The notes under the pieces: generated by a model | What the model saw: only the letters and a program-made list of their open reading frames with translations | Told to the model about the DNA's origin: nothing | Database searches by the model: none | Assembly (NCBI GenBank): GCA_949752795.1 | Contig: OX457068.1 | Location: 61,383,582 to 61,447,581 of the forward strand | From: Hyperoodon ampullatus | Lineage: Eukaryota > Chordata > Mammalia > Artiodactyla > Ziphiidae | Direction: 5' to 3' | DNA length: 64,000 nucleotides | Shown: positions 10,872-22,700 of the stretch, one piece after another | Numbering within the stretch: position 1 is the stretch's first letter | Layout: every line of letters begins with the position of its first letter | Translations under genes and position numbers: made by a program

Positions 10872-11450
10872 GTTGAGCTTTTTTTTTTTTAATGAACTAT
10901 TATTGAAGTTTTCAAACTTATACAAAAGTAGACATGGTAGTTTAATAAACCTCTATATATTATCCAACTTTTATTATTTATTATTCAACTTTAATGTATT
11001 GTCACAAAAGCCTTGATTTGGAGCATTTGCTGATTTCTGTGGTGTAAATATCCCCATGGTGAACAACTTTAAGCTGCCAATGGTTTAACAACCTGTTTGC
11101 AAAGTCTTTGACAGCCAGCTTTCCAGAGTTGGTGTGATCGGTTCCCCGCATACCACTGGGCCAGCTTCAGTAATCATTACCATTTGCCAATCTAACTTCA
11201 TCTATACTCCCAGATACATATATAGTTTTTAACTTTAAATTTGGGGAGACTATTTTTTAAAAATCCCAGTCATCATGTTATTTCACTCATAAATAATTCA
11301 GTAAGCTTTTCTAACAAATAAGGGCTTAAAAAATACAATCACAATGCCATTATCACACCTATAAAAATAACAATAATTCCATAATATTTTCTAATGCCCA
11401 GTCCATGTTCAGATTTCTCTGATTATCTTAACATGGCATTTTACAGTTGA
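10872..11450 (-). mobile_element. Old LINE 3'-end repeat, interrupted
   Basis: A poly-T (10879-10890), then 'attattgaagttttcaaacttatacaaaagtaga', matches the same dispersed family as 38250-38620 and 44060-44166. The family continues only from about 11160 ('ccagcttcagtaatcattaccatttgcc'). About 150 bases between look inserted. Confidence 0.6.
11005..11160. repeat. Unassigned insertion inside old LINE tail
   Basis: This block ('gatttctgtggtgtaaatatccccatgg ... ccgcataccactgg') separates two parts of one older repeat. The flanks CCAACTTTTA and CCAGCTTCAG are similar and may be a decayed duplication. I recall similar dispersed sequences but cannot name the family. Confidence 0.4.
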
Positions 11451-12284
11451 TATGTTTGAATAAGGATCCAGATTTTAGATTGTAACATCCATCTGAGGAC
11501 AGTGTAGCCATTGAAGGTTTGAGGATGGGGAAGAGTCACAACTGTGATGCAAGAAGGTTATACCATAGTTAGTAGGTGTGATGAAAAGAAGAGGGGATCC
11601 AGTAATAAGCCTGTGCCATTGGTCCATGTGAGACGTAGTAGGGAATGAAACTGGGCTGGGGTCAGTGTAGACATGTTCCTGAGGGGATGAATGCCAGATA
11701 AAGTACAGGGGCAGAATCAGTGGACCTGGTAGCTGCTAGGCTGATTGGAGAAATAAGGGGACCATAAACATAAAGGAAGTACAGGTTGAGAAGGTACTGT
11801 GTTCATTCCAGGATTAAGTGTGATTATCACCCAGTGTTCAAAGGAGGGGGACTTTGTCATCCCTGAAAGAACCCTTACTCCATTTTCCTCAGGCCCCACA
11901 ATCAGTTCTACTCATAGACCATCAGGGGATTAAACCATCTGCAAAATATCCTGGGCTCCACGAGTCCTAACCCAGAAATTTTTAATGCAGGCATGAAATC
12001 CCTGAGTTCCCAGGTTGCTTGTTCTTGCAGGGTTGATAGTGTCCTTCAGAACAGAATCCCCATTGTCTGACTCTGCTCCCATGCACACCCACTGCCTACA
12101 GGCTCAGAGTCAACAGTCGTAAAGATGGAAAAGGAAGCTCGGGATTTTCCAGAGCACCCAGCCCCTGTTGGACTCAGCAGGAGTTGGTGTTACTACATGT
12201 CCACACGGCCTTTGATTGAGTGTACATATGCCAAAGACTTACTAAAAGTGAACTGAATGCTGGAAAGTGTTCTTTGAACTTTAC
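11451..12284. other. Non-coding unique sequence
   Basis: No gene, strong splice pair or recognised repeat seen. Confidence 0.55.
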
Positions 12285-12470
12285 ATTTATTCATCATTTA
12301 ATCCTTACAAACCTCTGTGAAATCAGTAATAATATTATTTTCATTTTAAAAGTAATCACAGAGAAGTTAAGGTCACAAAGCCCGTTAAGTGGCAGAATTA
12401 GGATTTGAACCCAGGCAGCCTGGCTCCAACACCTGTGTTCTTTACCTCTTATGCTATGACACCTTGAGTT
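12285..12470 (-). repeat. MIR SINE relic
   Basis: Reverse-strand MIR order: 'cctctgtgaaatcagtaataatattattttcattttaaaag', then 'aagttaaggtcacaaag', then 'ggatttgaacccaggcagcctggctcc'. Confidence 0.7.
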
Positions 12471-12967
12471 AAAGCTTATCACCATTGTTAAGATAATTCA
12501 AACCCAAACCGACCACTGATAAGACCAGGGCAAGCAGCCTTATCTTCACTTTTGTGTATTATATTGAGTTTTCTTGATCTCAGCCTGTTCAAGGAAAAGC
12601 AATTCATCTATCTCAGAGGAAGAGAGGGAATTTTTGTGGAGCATTTTGAATCCTTCCATCCTGGCAAAGCATTTCTGTTGTTCTCATCCCCTTCCTTCCC
12701 CAGTTCCCAAATGGAGAGGTGTGGTAGTTGTTGTCCCTTCTACAGAGGAAACCCAGTTGAGGCAGAGGTAGGTGGTGTAGTCTCCCATCTAAGACACACA
12801 ACAATGAGAAAACAGGTTGGCTTGTTTTGAACTCGCCATATAGTATCTACTTTGCCATTTTGGGAAGAACCACCCTAAAGCAAAACAGTGTATAAGGAAG
12901 TCCCACTATCAGTGCTTACTTACTCCTTTCATTTCAGAATTGAAAGAACAAGACAGAACACCTAGAG

Positions 12968-13112
12968 TAGTGGTTCTCAACCTTGACTGCAGTTGGGATT
13001 ATCAAGGGAGCTTATGAAAACTACAGGAGCCCAGGCCCAACCCCATTGAATTAGTCTGGGTGGAGTCCAGAAGCTCCAGGTGTTTTCAGAAGCTCCCCAG
13101 AATCTAAATCAG
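12968..13112 (+). mobile_element. hAT-Charlie relic (MER5A-like)
   Basis: Starts TAGTGGTTCTCAACCTTGAC, the terminal inverted repeat of MER5A-type elements, followed by 'agcttatgaaaactac..gagcccaggcccaacccc'. The 3' terminal repeat is missing, so it is truncated. Confidence 0.75.
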
Positions 13113-16100
13113 CCTCCTCATTTTCTAGATAAAGACTGAGGCACAGAGGTAGTCTTGAAGAGGAGAGAAAGTAACAGACCCCACATTCAAATGGCTTCTA
13201 CCCTGTGTCGGGAATGTGCCATGTGCTTCACTTGCCCCTGGTGACTAAACCCACAGCAACCTTCTATCAGACAGCTTATGCTTCCCCTTTCACTGAGGAA
13301 GAAAACGGGATCCAGGCAGAGGATGTATGGCTAAGCAGGGATTCTATAAAGCCTACACCTGTGCCCACCGCCTGCTATTTCCACTCAACAGTTGAGATTT
13401 GTCCAGTATTTTAACCTAGCTAGTGATGGTGTTGGGTTGATGACCTCCTCTGCTTGCTACCTAGACATTCTGGACTCTAAGACACATACAAAAAGGCCCA
13501 GCTTTCCAACACTGCCCCAAGAGAGAATGCGTGTGGTTGGCTGGTGCACCGCATCCCCTGACTTAAGGAGCAAGGTTGATCCCACGCGTCCTCCTTGCTT
13601 ACGGTCCTGCTTAGTAAACTCACACCTTTTTCTCAAGGCCTTTCTTCAGGCTTGCCCTCTGCCTCTTGCCATGCATTTTGCTCTCTGATTCAGTACGATT
13701 CGGAGCATGGACTGCAGACTAGTGCTGGCCTGTCAAGTGTGTGTTACTGGTCCACAGTGAGATGCATCTAAAAACAGAGTGTTCAGAAACTTTTATGGGA
13801 ACTTGATATTTCCATGATATCCGAGCATGTAATCATTTTCCTACTAATTTATCTTTGTAGTATTTTACCAAAGTAACTATACAGAAATATGGGTTGGGAA
13901 AAAGAAAAACATGTCGTCATTCCCCAAAAATTGCAGATACAGTTTCCTGGTTTTATCAAAAGGGTAGGATCTCGACTCTTGTTTTTTTTTTTGCCTTCTT
14001 CTATGAGCTCATATGACTATATTTGTATTGTGAATAAGGTTCCCCCTCAAAAAAATGGCTCCACCCATAAAGGTGTTTTTCTGGCTACTTGTGGGATACC
14101 TACATAAAACATGGATCTTTCCCCATAATTCTTAAGGCAACCTACTTTGTTTTGCTTACCTAACATGAACATCTGTGACAATAGTAGAGTATTTTAAACA
14201 AAAACATTTGTTCACATGCATACATATACTTTGCACTAAAACCCAAACTGACATTATTACTTTTGTTACATGAGATCAGCCTCTTCGTACTACAGGTATA
14301 TCTTTTTTGCACTGCCTGCCTTGACAGTGTTTATAGCAGATTTTTTTTTTTTAAAACCGGTATTGGCATTTAGTCCTGAAGAGAGAAGTTCTCCAGGTGT
14401 TTCCAGACTGTCTGGCATTTCAGTGGAATATTCTGAAGTCTTAGTAAGTTCTAAATCTCTTTAGACTTTAATGAATATTTTGTTTCTCCCAAGATGTTCT
14501 GACCACCTGAGGGCCCCATGCAGGTGAGTCCAAATTAAAACAGACCTAATGTGCAGAAATTCACTGCAGGAAAATTGCTGGTTGGCAGGTGGGTGTTGGG
14601 AGAAGGGCTTCCTCATATGCAGAAAGATTTTTCTCCTTTATCAAAGGAATCAATGTAAGTTATCCCTGCCAGCATATTCAAATATGATTTAGCCTCAAAA
14701 TCTGATTTAAACTCAATTTTTCAGAATAGAAGTATAAACAAAGTGAGACCAACCAGTGATGATTAACTTTGAATGTCATTCTCTTCTCTTTCAAAGACAG
14801 TTTTCACCTGAAACAAAAACAAAAACAAACCAAAATGCTTAGCAGCAAGGTTGTAGAGTTACATGATCTCTATGATCCCTTGAGACTCAAAATGTTAATT
14901 ACACTTTGACTTCTTCCACTGACTTCATGTTTCTAGTTTTCTATTCTTGTTTTTCTCTTCCATCCTTCTGGTAAAGTGGCTTCAATTTGAGCTTCTTAAA
15001 AATCATCCTGTAATTCTGCTCACTTGAGGCTTGGGGTCATTGATGTTTTGTGATATACCTCAAGTATCTGTGTTTATTAGTGGATTGAGTTACAGATTTC
15101 CCTGTCTAAATTTTAATGTGATGCATCACTTTGTTCTATACATTTTTAGGGCTAGGAATGACTCACATGCAGAAAATACAAATTCACAGACCACCTTTAG
15201 GACTTGAAAGGAGGTATTTTCTTCAAAATCCCTTTAGCAGGATAGTTCTAAACCTGCCTAATGAAGAGAAAGGCCCACCTCTCCAACAAATAAGGACACT
15301 CGCTTTTTAAGTTCTTTCCAACCCTACTGTCTGCCTCACATTTCATTGGCCTCCTACCTGTCTACCCAACCCCTTTCTGACCATCTTGTACCAGACCAAA
15401 GGGGTCGATTGAGAGGCATCAGGAGACCCCCGCAGGAGAGGGGCCCCTCGTAGTGGAACAGCTTGCAGACCTCAAGCAGCATCTTCCAGCCATCTGTCTG
15501 CTTGTGTTTGGAGCCTGCATCAAGTCTGCAGACAGCCTCCACCACAGCATTCTGATATGTCCCTCATAATGACCGTCCCCTCCCCCTTCTCCAGTTCTGC
15601 ACATGATCTTCTTTCTGCATCACTCGCTTCTTAAAAATGTGTATCACAGCCTCTGACAGAACCATGTTGCCAACATGTGTCCCAAGCCAATGATTCATGA
15701 GACAGAAAAACTTTACGTGATGTTGTTGTAATCTTTATTACTATAAATAGTAAAAATTGTTGCTTATTTAGGAATACCACATGAATCTCTCTCACCCTTC
15801 TGTATCCAGTAACTAGCACAGAGAACATTTCCCATTACTTTATCATTTAGTAGTTGAAATCACAGGTCTGCCTTCTATTAGCTGTGTGGCCCCCATTTAG
15901 TATTTAATGTGTATGTGGCTCAGATACTGTTTTATTTTAGTGAAAGAAGGATACCTGTTCCATGGGATTTTGAGGAGGACTGAATAGATAGGCCCAAAAG
16001 ACAGTATCTGGTATCTGCTTGGCACTCCGTAGAGCACACACTCCGTATGTGTTCTAGTTCTTATTATTCTTGTAAGTTACATACTGAAATTGAACCTGGA

Positions 16101-16460
16101 CCACTAAAGCAGACTTCAGAACACAAATTGCAGCTTCCCAAGACAGTATAACTAGAATTTGGGATTACCAATGAAGAAGAAAACATAAAAAACAAACAAA
16201 AAATCTAGATCTTGCCTGATGTTTTCACTAGTTTGATTATGACACTTGCCAATCAAAGTGAGCAATGGTAGACAGCCCGGCCCTGTGAGAATGACCCTAC
16301 AAGAGGAAGGGGGAAGACAGGATGAATGGGATGGATAAGGGACAGACAGAAACTGTTTGGTGGGGACATGAGAACACCCAGGAAGAAGTGCCTTCGTTGC
16401 TCGCTTCTTTCCCTGACCACCTGTGGCACTTTCCCATGGAGGAGGACTAGCTAGAAAGTG
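13113..16460. other. Non-coding, mainly unique sequence
   Basis: No gene seen. Open frames are short. A 30-nt candidate microexon (14494-14523) with good signals is listed separately. Confidence 0.55.
14494..14523 (+). other. Candidate 30-nt microexon
   Basis: TTTTGTTTCTCCCAAG ends at 14493 and a perfect donor CAG|GTGAGT follows 14523. Phase 0 meets TGA at the third codon; the second frame is open (CSDHLRAPC). Most likely a chance pairing. Confidence 0.1.
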
Positions 16461-16468
16461 TTCAAAAT

Positions 16469-17078
16469 CAGCGGTCCCCAACCTTTTTGGCACCAGGGAC
16501 CGGTTTCGTGGAAGACAATTTTTCCATTGACCAGAGAGGGCAGGATGGTTTGGGGATGATTGAAGCGCATTACATTTATTGTGCACTTTATTTCTATTAT
16601 TAGTACATTGTAATATATAATGAAATAATTATGCAACTCACCATAGTGCAGAATCAGTGGGATCCCTGAGCTTGTTTTCACTTGGTACTCACTGATAAGG
16701 TTTTGATATGAGTCTGCAAGCAATTTATTTATTATGGTCCCTGTGCAGTCAAACCTCTCTGCTAATGATAAACTGTATTTGCAGCCACTCCCCAGCTCTA
16801 GCTAGCATCATTGCCTCAGCCCCACCTCAGATAGTCAGGCGTTAGATTCTCATAGGGCGGGCACAACCTAGATCCCTCACACGCGAAGTTCACAGTAGGG
16901 TTCACGCTCCTATAAGAATCTAATGCAGCTGCTGATCTGACAGGAGGCGGAGCTCAGGCGGTAATGCGAGCAGTGGGGAGTAAATACAGATGAAGCTTTG
17001 CTCACTTGCCTGCTGCTCACCTCCTGCTCTGCGGCCTGGTTCCTAACAGGCCAGCGGTACCAGGGTTGGGGACCTCTG
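16469..17078 (-). mobile_element. 610-bp non-autonomous hAT element
   Basis: Ends CAGCGGTCCCCAACC and GGTTGGGGACCTCTG are terminal inverted repeats. The exact 8-bp target duplication TTCAAAAT lies at 16461-16468 and 17079-17086, the hAT signature. Internally, 'gttagattctcatag' and 'ctataagaatctaatg' are opposed and can pair. No transposase frame. Orientation is given relative to the related copy at 57130-57361. Confidence 0.9.
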
Positions 17079-17086
17079 TTCAAAAT

Positions 17087-18119
17087 GACTTTAAACAAAT
17101 GCCTCAAGAGCTTTTTCAACCACCAGAGCATTGCCTCATCTGAACCAACTCCCTTGGGTCTAGTGATCCTCGGCATAATTCTGGACATCTACTTCAGCTC
17201 CAACCCTGTAAAAGAATCACAGGCGCAATGATTTATTGCCCAGAAAAATCAGTGAGGAATTGTACCAAAGTGCATTTGGATGGGTGCTGTTCAGGGAGAC
17301 TGTGTTAGGGCTTGGGGACTTTGGGGGGATTTTATATGATGACTTTCATATCCGTAAATTTAGTTGTTTCTATATTAAAGATGAGATAAGAGCTGATTCA
17401 AGGAGCATATGGGTTCTGGAGTCCGTGGGCTGTCAGATGGAGGTGGCACCTGCAGAAGGGAGCTGTCCTGGCTGCAGGACTCTTGTCTCCAGTAAGCAGT
17501 CCATCGTCAACATGCTGACAGGGCAAGTAGCTTGCTGATGGGAATGAGAGGTCTGTACCCAGATGCGAGCCTTGTTTGTACTGTGAGAAAACACAGCTGG
17601 CTAAATTTGGCTTTCTTACTCTTCATCTGGTTAGGAACAGAAATGCCAAAGTGGAGAATGGGGGGAAGAGATGAGCATTGTGTAAAAATGTAAAGAATCT
17701 GTGTAGAAAAAGTAGATGCTCAATGAATATTTGTAGAACCCATTCTAGGGATGCATGCATATCAGAAGTAAAAATAGATCCCCCAAACAAAAATGCATGT
17801 ATCCAAATTCTGATATTTCTTTAATGCCTCTGGCCTTGTGGTTATGATAAAGATACCTTCTATTACTTGTCTTATTTTTGGAGCTAATGAATTTTGTGAG
17901 CCTGTTTTTAGGACAACCAAATCTTTGGAGCTTTGCGTGTCTCTCACCATTATTTAATGGTATAGCAGGAACATCCAAGTACCTCTGGAATTGGGACTAG
18001 AAATACACAGCTTTGAATTAAATCAGTTTGACTCACCCACCTCCGACCTATTGCATTATTGACATCTTGTGAAAGGTGACTAAGGCATGGGGTCATGAGA
18101 GAAGTGGGAAGCGTGCTGA
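17087..18119. other. Non-coding unique sequence
   Basis: No gene or recognised repeat. Several short open frames have no protein-like features. Confidence 0.5.
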
Positions 18120-19170
18120 AAAAAGAACTGTCTGTGAAATCTCAGCCTGCAGGCATCTGGGGAGACAGCGCGCGTTTCATTCTTGATAAACTCCAGCAGA
18201 AAAGAGCAATCAGCTAAACGAGAGCTGGACAAATTAAATGGCTGAGTATTATTTCAAAGGGGAGCTCGGGCAGCATCAGAAATTCCCCATCAGCTGTAAT
18301 AACGCCAATTACTTTGCTAACTGCAGATTCCATCATGATGTGTTTCGTGCAATCAGGCGTAGGACTCTTACAGGGGCCTGATGGGTTTTGTTTACTCTGA
18401 ATGTGCATTTGTAGAGAATCTTTTGCGCCCAAAGGCTTAGAGCTCTGAGCATCTTCTTCTCGGTCCAGACTCATCCACAGCTGAGGGAGATTATCTCTGA
18501 GATGGAGGCGGGAGCAGGCTGGGCAGGCTGGACCCAGTGCCCCTCTCACTGGAGAATGCCTGGGATTTAAATACAAAGAGAACAGCTGGGTGTGGTAGTT
18601 CTTAGTGAATGTGGCAATCTCTAGAAAACCTCTCTGTCGGTTACCCAACTAGTAAATAAATACGTATTTCTGATTATGAGCGAAGCTTCTTGGCACATCG
18701 GAGCGTTGGACAGATCACCTTAAACAGTAATAGCAAACAGAAGCTCTGGGAGGAAAGACGGCGCCAAGAGTTCATTAAGCCTTAAATACTGACAAATGGG
18801 GGTGCAGGGCTTTCATTGTCTCCCTTTGAGAATCATTTGGCTGGATGTCAAACAGCTCATTTCAAATATGGGAAGACATTGTAAGAGAGGAAGATATCCC
18901 TCCTCCTCCCAACATTTTAGCAGGGGAAATAAAATTTGGAGAGCCTACAGGAACATTCATTTTCTGTTTACATTTGGCTCCGTAGAAATTAATGGGTTTG
19001 TGGCTCCAGCTACTTTGAGGAGTGAGTTGTGATTCTCCATTTACACACCCAATTGAGGAAGGCGCTAATCATGGGCGTTTACCGAGCGCTTCGGCCTGAT
19101 TGACAGCTGGAGCGGAAGCTATATCTGTGGCTGCTGGGGTGCAGAGGAAGAGCTAAAGGCTGGTTTGATT
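18120..19170. promoter_or_regulatory. Candidate conserved enhancer block
   Basis: About 1 kb free of recognisable repeats, with CpGs retained in clusters (near 18168, 18700, 18760 and 19062-19114) against a CpG-poor background. Visible sites: AATTAA 18232, TTTCAAAGG (TCF-like) 18252, CAATTA 18306, TGTTTAC (forkhead) 18965, ATTAAT 18988 and TGATTGACAG (PBX-MEIS/PREP) 19097. The texture is that of a vertebrate conserved non-coding element. Conservation itself was not tested. The 144-codon minus frame here (18214-18648) has no recognisable domain. Confidence 0.4.
19097..19106 (+). promoter_or_regulatory. PBX-MEIS/PREP decamer site
   Basis: TGATTGACAG is the consensus composite site bound by PBX with MEIS or PREP partners. 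A CAGCTG E-box overlaps its end (19104-19109) and a CGGAAG ETS-like core follows. Identity of the site is exact; use in cells is inferred. Confidence 0.5.
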
Positions 19171-20409
19171 CCACTTGTGCTCAGCTGTCATCTGAGGCCA
19201 GAGCCTGGAGGAGAATGGGAAGCTATTCTCTTCCCTCTGCTTTGTGACAAGCAACCTGTGTGTCATTTTATTTTTTTAACCTGCCTCTTCCTCCTTCATG
19301 CCTATGATAAAGGCCCCTTTGCCTAGGGAAGAAAGGATTCTCCTGAATTGAAAGGCAGCTGCCAGTGCCTCTGAGTGAGTGGCTCATCTGCTGTCCAAGC
19401 CCTCCCTCTCCCAGCTGCTGCCCAGGGCTCCCAGCCCACAAGACCAGCATCGGGGCAGGTCCTACTGTATATGGGAAGGCAGCCGTAAGATCAGGTGGGA
19501 ACAGAGGACAGGTCCATAGGATACCAGTTAGTGTGGCAGGGCTCATGCCTCCAAGATCATTCATTCCAGGAGTGTGTGTATGCACGCACACACACGTGAG
19601 CATGTACATGTGTTTGTTTCCCCTAAAAGAGGTACTTCAACCAGTGTATTTGGTTTGACACCAGCCTTTCTGCAGGTGGCAGCTGTTGAGATAACGTTCT
19701 TGGCTCTCTGATAAGAGGCAGAACTTGTCTCCTACAAATCCCCGGCGACAGAAACAGCCCTTTGAAATCACGAGATAACGTATGAAGCATTAAATGGAGG
19801 TGAGGGCATCAAATCATGCCACGTGTACTCAGCATCAGCAACTCCACAACCAATGGCAAAGAGAGCTGCCATGTCCGGCCTCCTCATCAGCATGACTTGG
19901 AAAGTATTCAGGGATCTCCTTGTTTGTGGGGCAAGTCATTTGTTCACATGTGAACTCAGAGGACAGTTCTGGCTTGGTGACACAGCCTCCACTGTGAGCA
20001 GTGTGTTCCAAGATGCATTCATCAAAATCAGTCTCAGTGGGGTGTGGTCCTGTGTCTGAGCCCTTGAGACAGGGCCAGCCTCAGATGCACTAACATAGCT
20101 CAGCTGTGAAAATAAACGCGCTTGCAGCAAATACTCTTCTCCCATCTTCCTCTGTAATACCCTTTTTAAAAAACATATGCTGTAAGCAATCCAACGTTTT
20201 AAGAAACTGGGCCCTTGTACCAATCTTAGTGATTCCACTTTCCTCAAATATATGTCAGTCTAGATCCACTAGTTAGGACATCTGCCGACATATTAATACA
20301 TCTCTACTAGGTGCAGGACACCTACCAAAAGGCCAGAGAAACCTTTTAAAAAGACATTTCATTCCTTGCACTTGTGTAATGAATAGGGTCATGCTCTAAG
20401 CCCATATAC
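19171..20409. other. Non-coding unique sequence
   Basis: No gene or clear repeat. A short GTGTGTATGCACGCACACACAC-like patch at about 19572-19600 is imperfectly palindromic simple sequence. Confidence 0.5.
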
Positions 20410-20600
20410 AGGATATGAAACAATAAAATCAGCTTATATTTATGTAGCGGTTTTATATACCTTCTTATACCTGGTGAGCACCAGGAACATGTGAAATAGG
20501 TAACTCCATTTTACAGAAGAAAAAGTAGAGACTGAGGCAGATTAAATGATTTGCTCAAAGTCCTCAGCTGTTTAGTGATAAAGTGATAAAAGGGATTCAC
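20410..20600 (-). repeat. MIR SINE relic
   Basis: Reverse-strand MIR order: 'ggtaactccattttacagaagaaaaagtagagactgaggcag', then 'gatttgctcaaagtcctcagctg'. Confidence 0.65.
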
Positions 20601-20919
20601 CAAGACTCTAAAACCCCATTCCCCCTTTGTTCTTTGTCGTCTTGTCCACAGATGGAAGATAACAGGGTAGGTGGTATTGTGTACTGGTGACATTTCCGTA
20701 TATTTCTGCTTTACCTATAGAAGAGATTTAGAATTTCTGCTAAACTAAATGTTCCCCAAAGGAAAGCTAGAACCAATGCGAATTAGTTGAGGGAGACAGA
20801 TTTCCAGTTTATTTAGAAAGACTTTCCCAGCAACAGAAGGCACTTACCCCCATGTGCCTAGTTAGCACCCAATCTCTGGATACTTATGAGCAGAAGGAAA
20901 GGCAGTACAGCAGAGGGGT

Positions 20920-21135
20920 TTCGTCAGGTACAGGTACAGGTACAAGACCTGAGACTGAACATTTGCTAGCTTTGTGACTTTGTTCAGGTTAGATAACCTC
21001 TCTGGGTCTTGGTTTTCTCATGCATACAATGGAGAGAGCAATACTCACCTCACCTGGTGTAAGATTGATTAAGTACGTATGTAAGGGACTGAACACTTTG
21101 CCTGGAACAAAGCACTTTCTCAATAAATGTTTGGC
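20920..21135 (+). repeat. MIR SINE relic with short hexamer expansion
   Basis: 'gctagctttgtgactttgttcaggttagataacctctctgggtcttggttttctcat' is MIR core and tail. Within its 5' part the unit CAGGTA is repeated three times (about 20926-20943), a local tandem expansion. Confidence 0.7.
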
Positions 21136-22500
21136 ATTTCTCTAAGCCATTGCATCCCATGTGTCTCCTCTTTCCCGGCTGCCCTGTCCAAGCAAACGCT
21201 CTCTGTACCAGGTGAGGAAAGTCGGCCCAGCAGTCCTTCCAATGGCAGCATTGGGACCCAGATGCTGTGGTCCCCACTCACAGGGCTGGGTCCAGCATCT
21301 TATCAAACTCATTTTAGATTTAGAAACCAGATGAAGGTCATTGGAACTGGAATCCCCAGCAACTCTGAGTAATTCACAAGTATGTCGTTTGGGAAATAGT
21401 TTTTATGTTTGCCAAAAGATGATACATGGAAAATGTGTCACTGAAGACACTCCTGTTCAAATAAAACTTCTTTCAGTCCATTATGCTAGACCCTGCTGGC
21501 ATCTTGAAGAGGCCTTTCCAAAAATAAATGCCCTGGGTAATCCGAGTCTCTGAGTATGTCATGAGCTCAGTGCCTAGGTGTGTGTCTCAACTTCTTTATG
21601 GCCTCAGATGACAGATGAGCACAAGTGGGGTCAAATCAGCCTTAGCTCTTTGTCTGCACCCCCAGCTGTTTCAGATACAGGTTCCACTCCAGCTGTCGGT
21701 CAGGCCATGTGTCTCAGTTTCTTTATGTACAAATGGAGGGCTGTGCTTGAATGATGCCTAAAAAGACTTCCAGCTCTAGTATTTTATCCTTTTCCATTCC
21801 ATCCCATTCCTGTAGACATCAGACTTCTAGAGGCTGTAAAGAATATAAATGAAGGTTTTTAAAGAACAGGCATAGCTCTTCCATAGCTCACTGCTAAGGC
21901 CACTGACTACTTAAATCTTTACTCTGTCCAAGGTGTTCCTCAACCTACTTGGATCAAAGCCTTCCCATTTCATTTTTTGACACTTGCATATTTTTCCTAG
22001 TTGGATACTATACTTTCATAGTCATATGTAGAAGTAGTTTTAATTTAAAATAAAAAGAGTGCTTGGAATCTGTAGCCCTTGGTTCTACCCAGATGCCTTC
22101 TGCAGGAAGCACCCTGTCACCTTTCAGGTGTATCCAATTCCTCTTAAAAACTTTAGCACCCATCAGAAATATGGAGAAAACCCCATCTTTGGGAGTTTCA
22201 TTAGCTTGGTAACCACTTCACCTTTTGAAAGATTACTGGACTGTACATTTTATTATTAATAATAATTAAAAGGAAGCCAACTATCCTATTTGATGCCACA
22301 CATAAATGACAGCTTTCTAAAGCCCTCCCAAAAGCTTCCAATTGATCTCCTCCAAAGTGACCTTCTAGTTCCTGGTGAAGGATCTTCTCATGCTGAACTT
22401 AGCAGAGGTCCTGGCTTGCAGTGGGCCATCAGGAATACTTGGTGAATGAATGAATGAATTGGTGAATGAATGAGTAGTATTACTATCTGGTATTTGGGAA
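21136..22500. other. Non-coding unique sequence
   Basis: No gene. Ends in a probable L2 tail with GAATGAAT repeats at about 22420-22475. Confidence 0.5.
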
Positions 22501-22504
22501 GAAC

Positions 22505-22700
22505 TTGGAGCTTGGGGTCACATGGAATTGGGTCTGAATTTTGATCTTCCTTTTAGTAGGTGCATGATCTTGAGAAAATTCCTTAACTTTTTTTCCTTTG
22601 TCAAGTGGGGACATGAACTCCTTTTAAGTGTTACTAGAAGGATTAGAAACGATCGATGTAAGTGCCTGATACATGGGAGGTGCCTGTTAAAAGAAGGCTT
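22505..22700 (+). repeat. MIR SINE relic
   Basis: 'gcatgatcttgagaaaattccttaac' and 'aagtggggacatgaactcc' follow MIR order. It lies inside the 166-codon open frame at 22522-23022, arguing against that frame being a gene. Confidence 0.6.
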
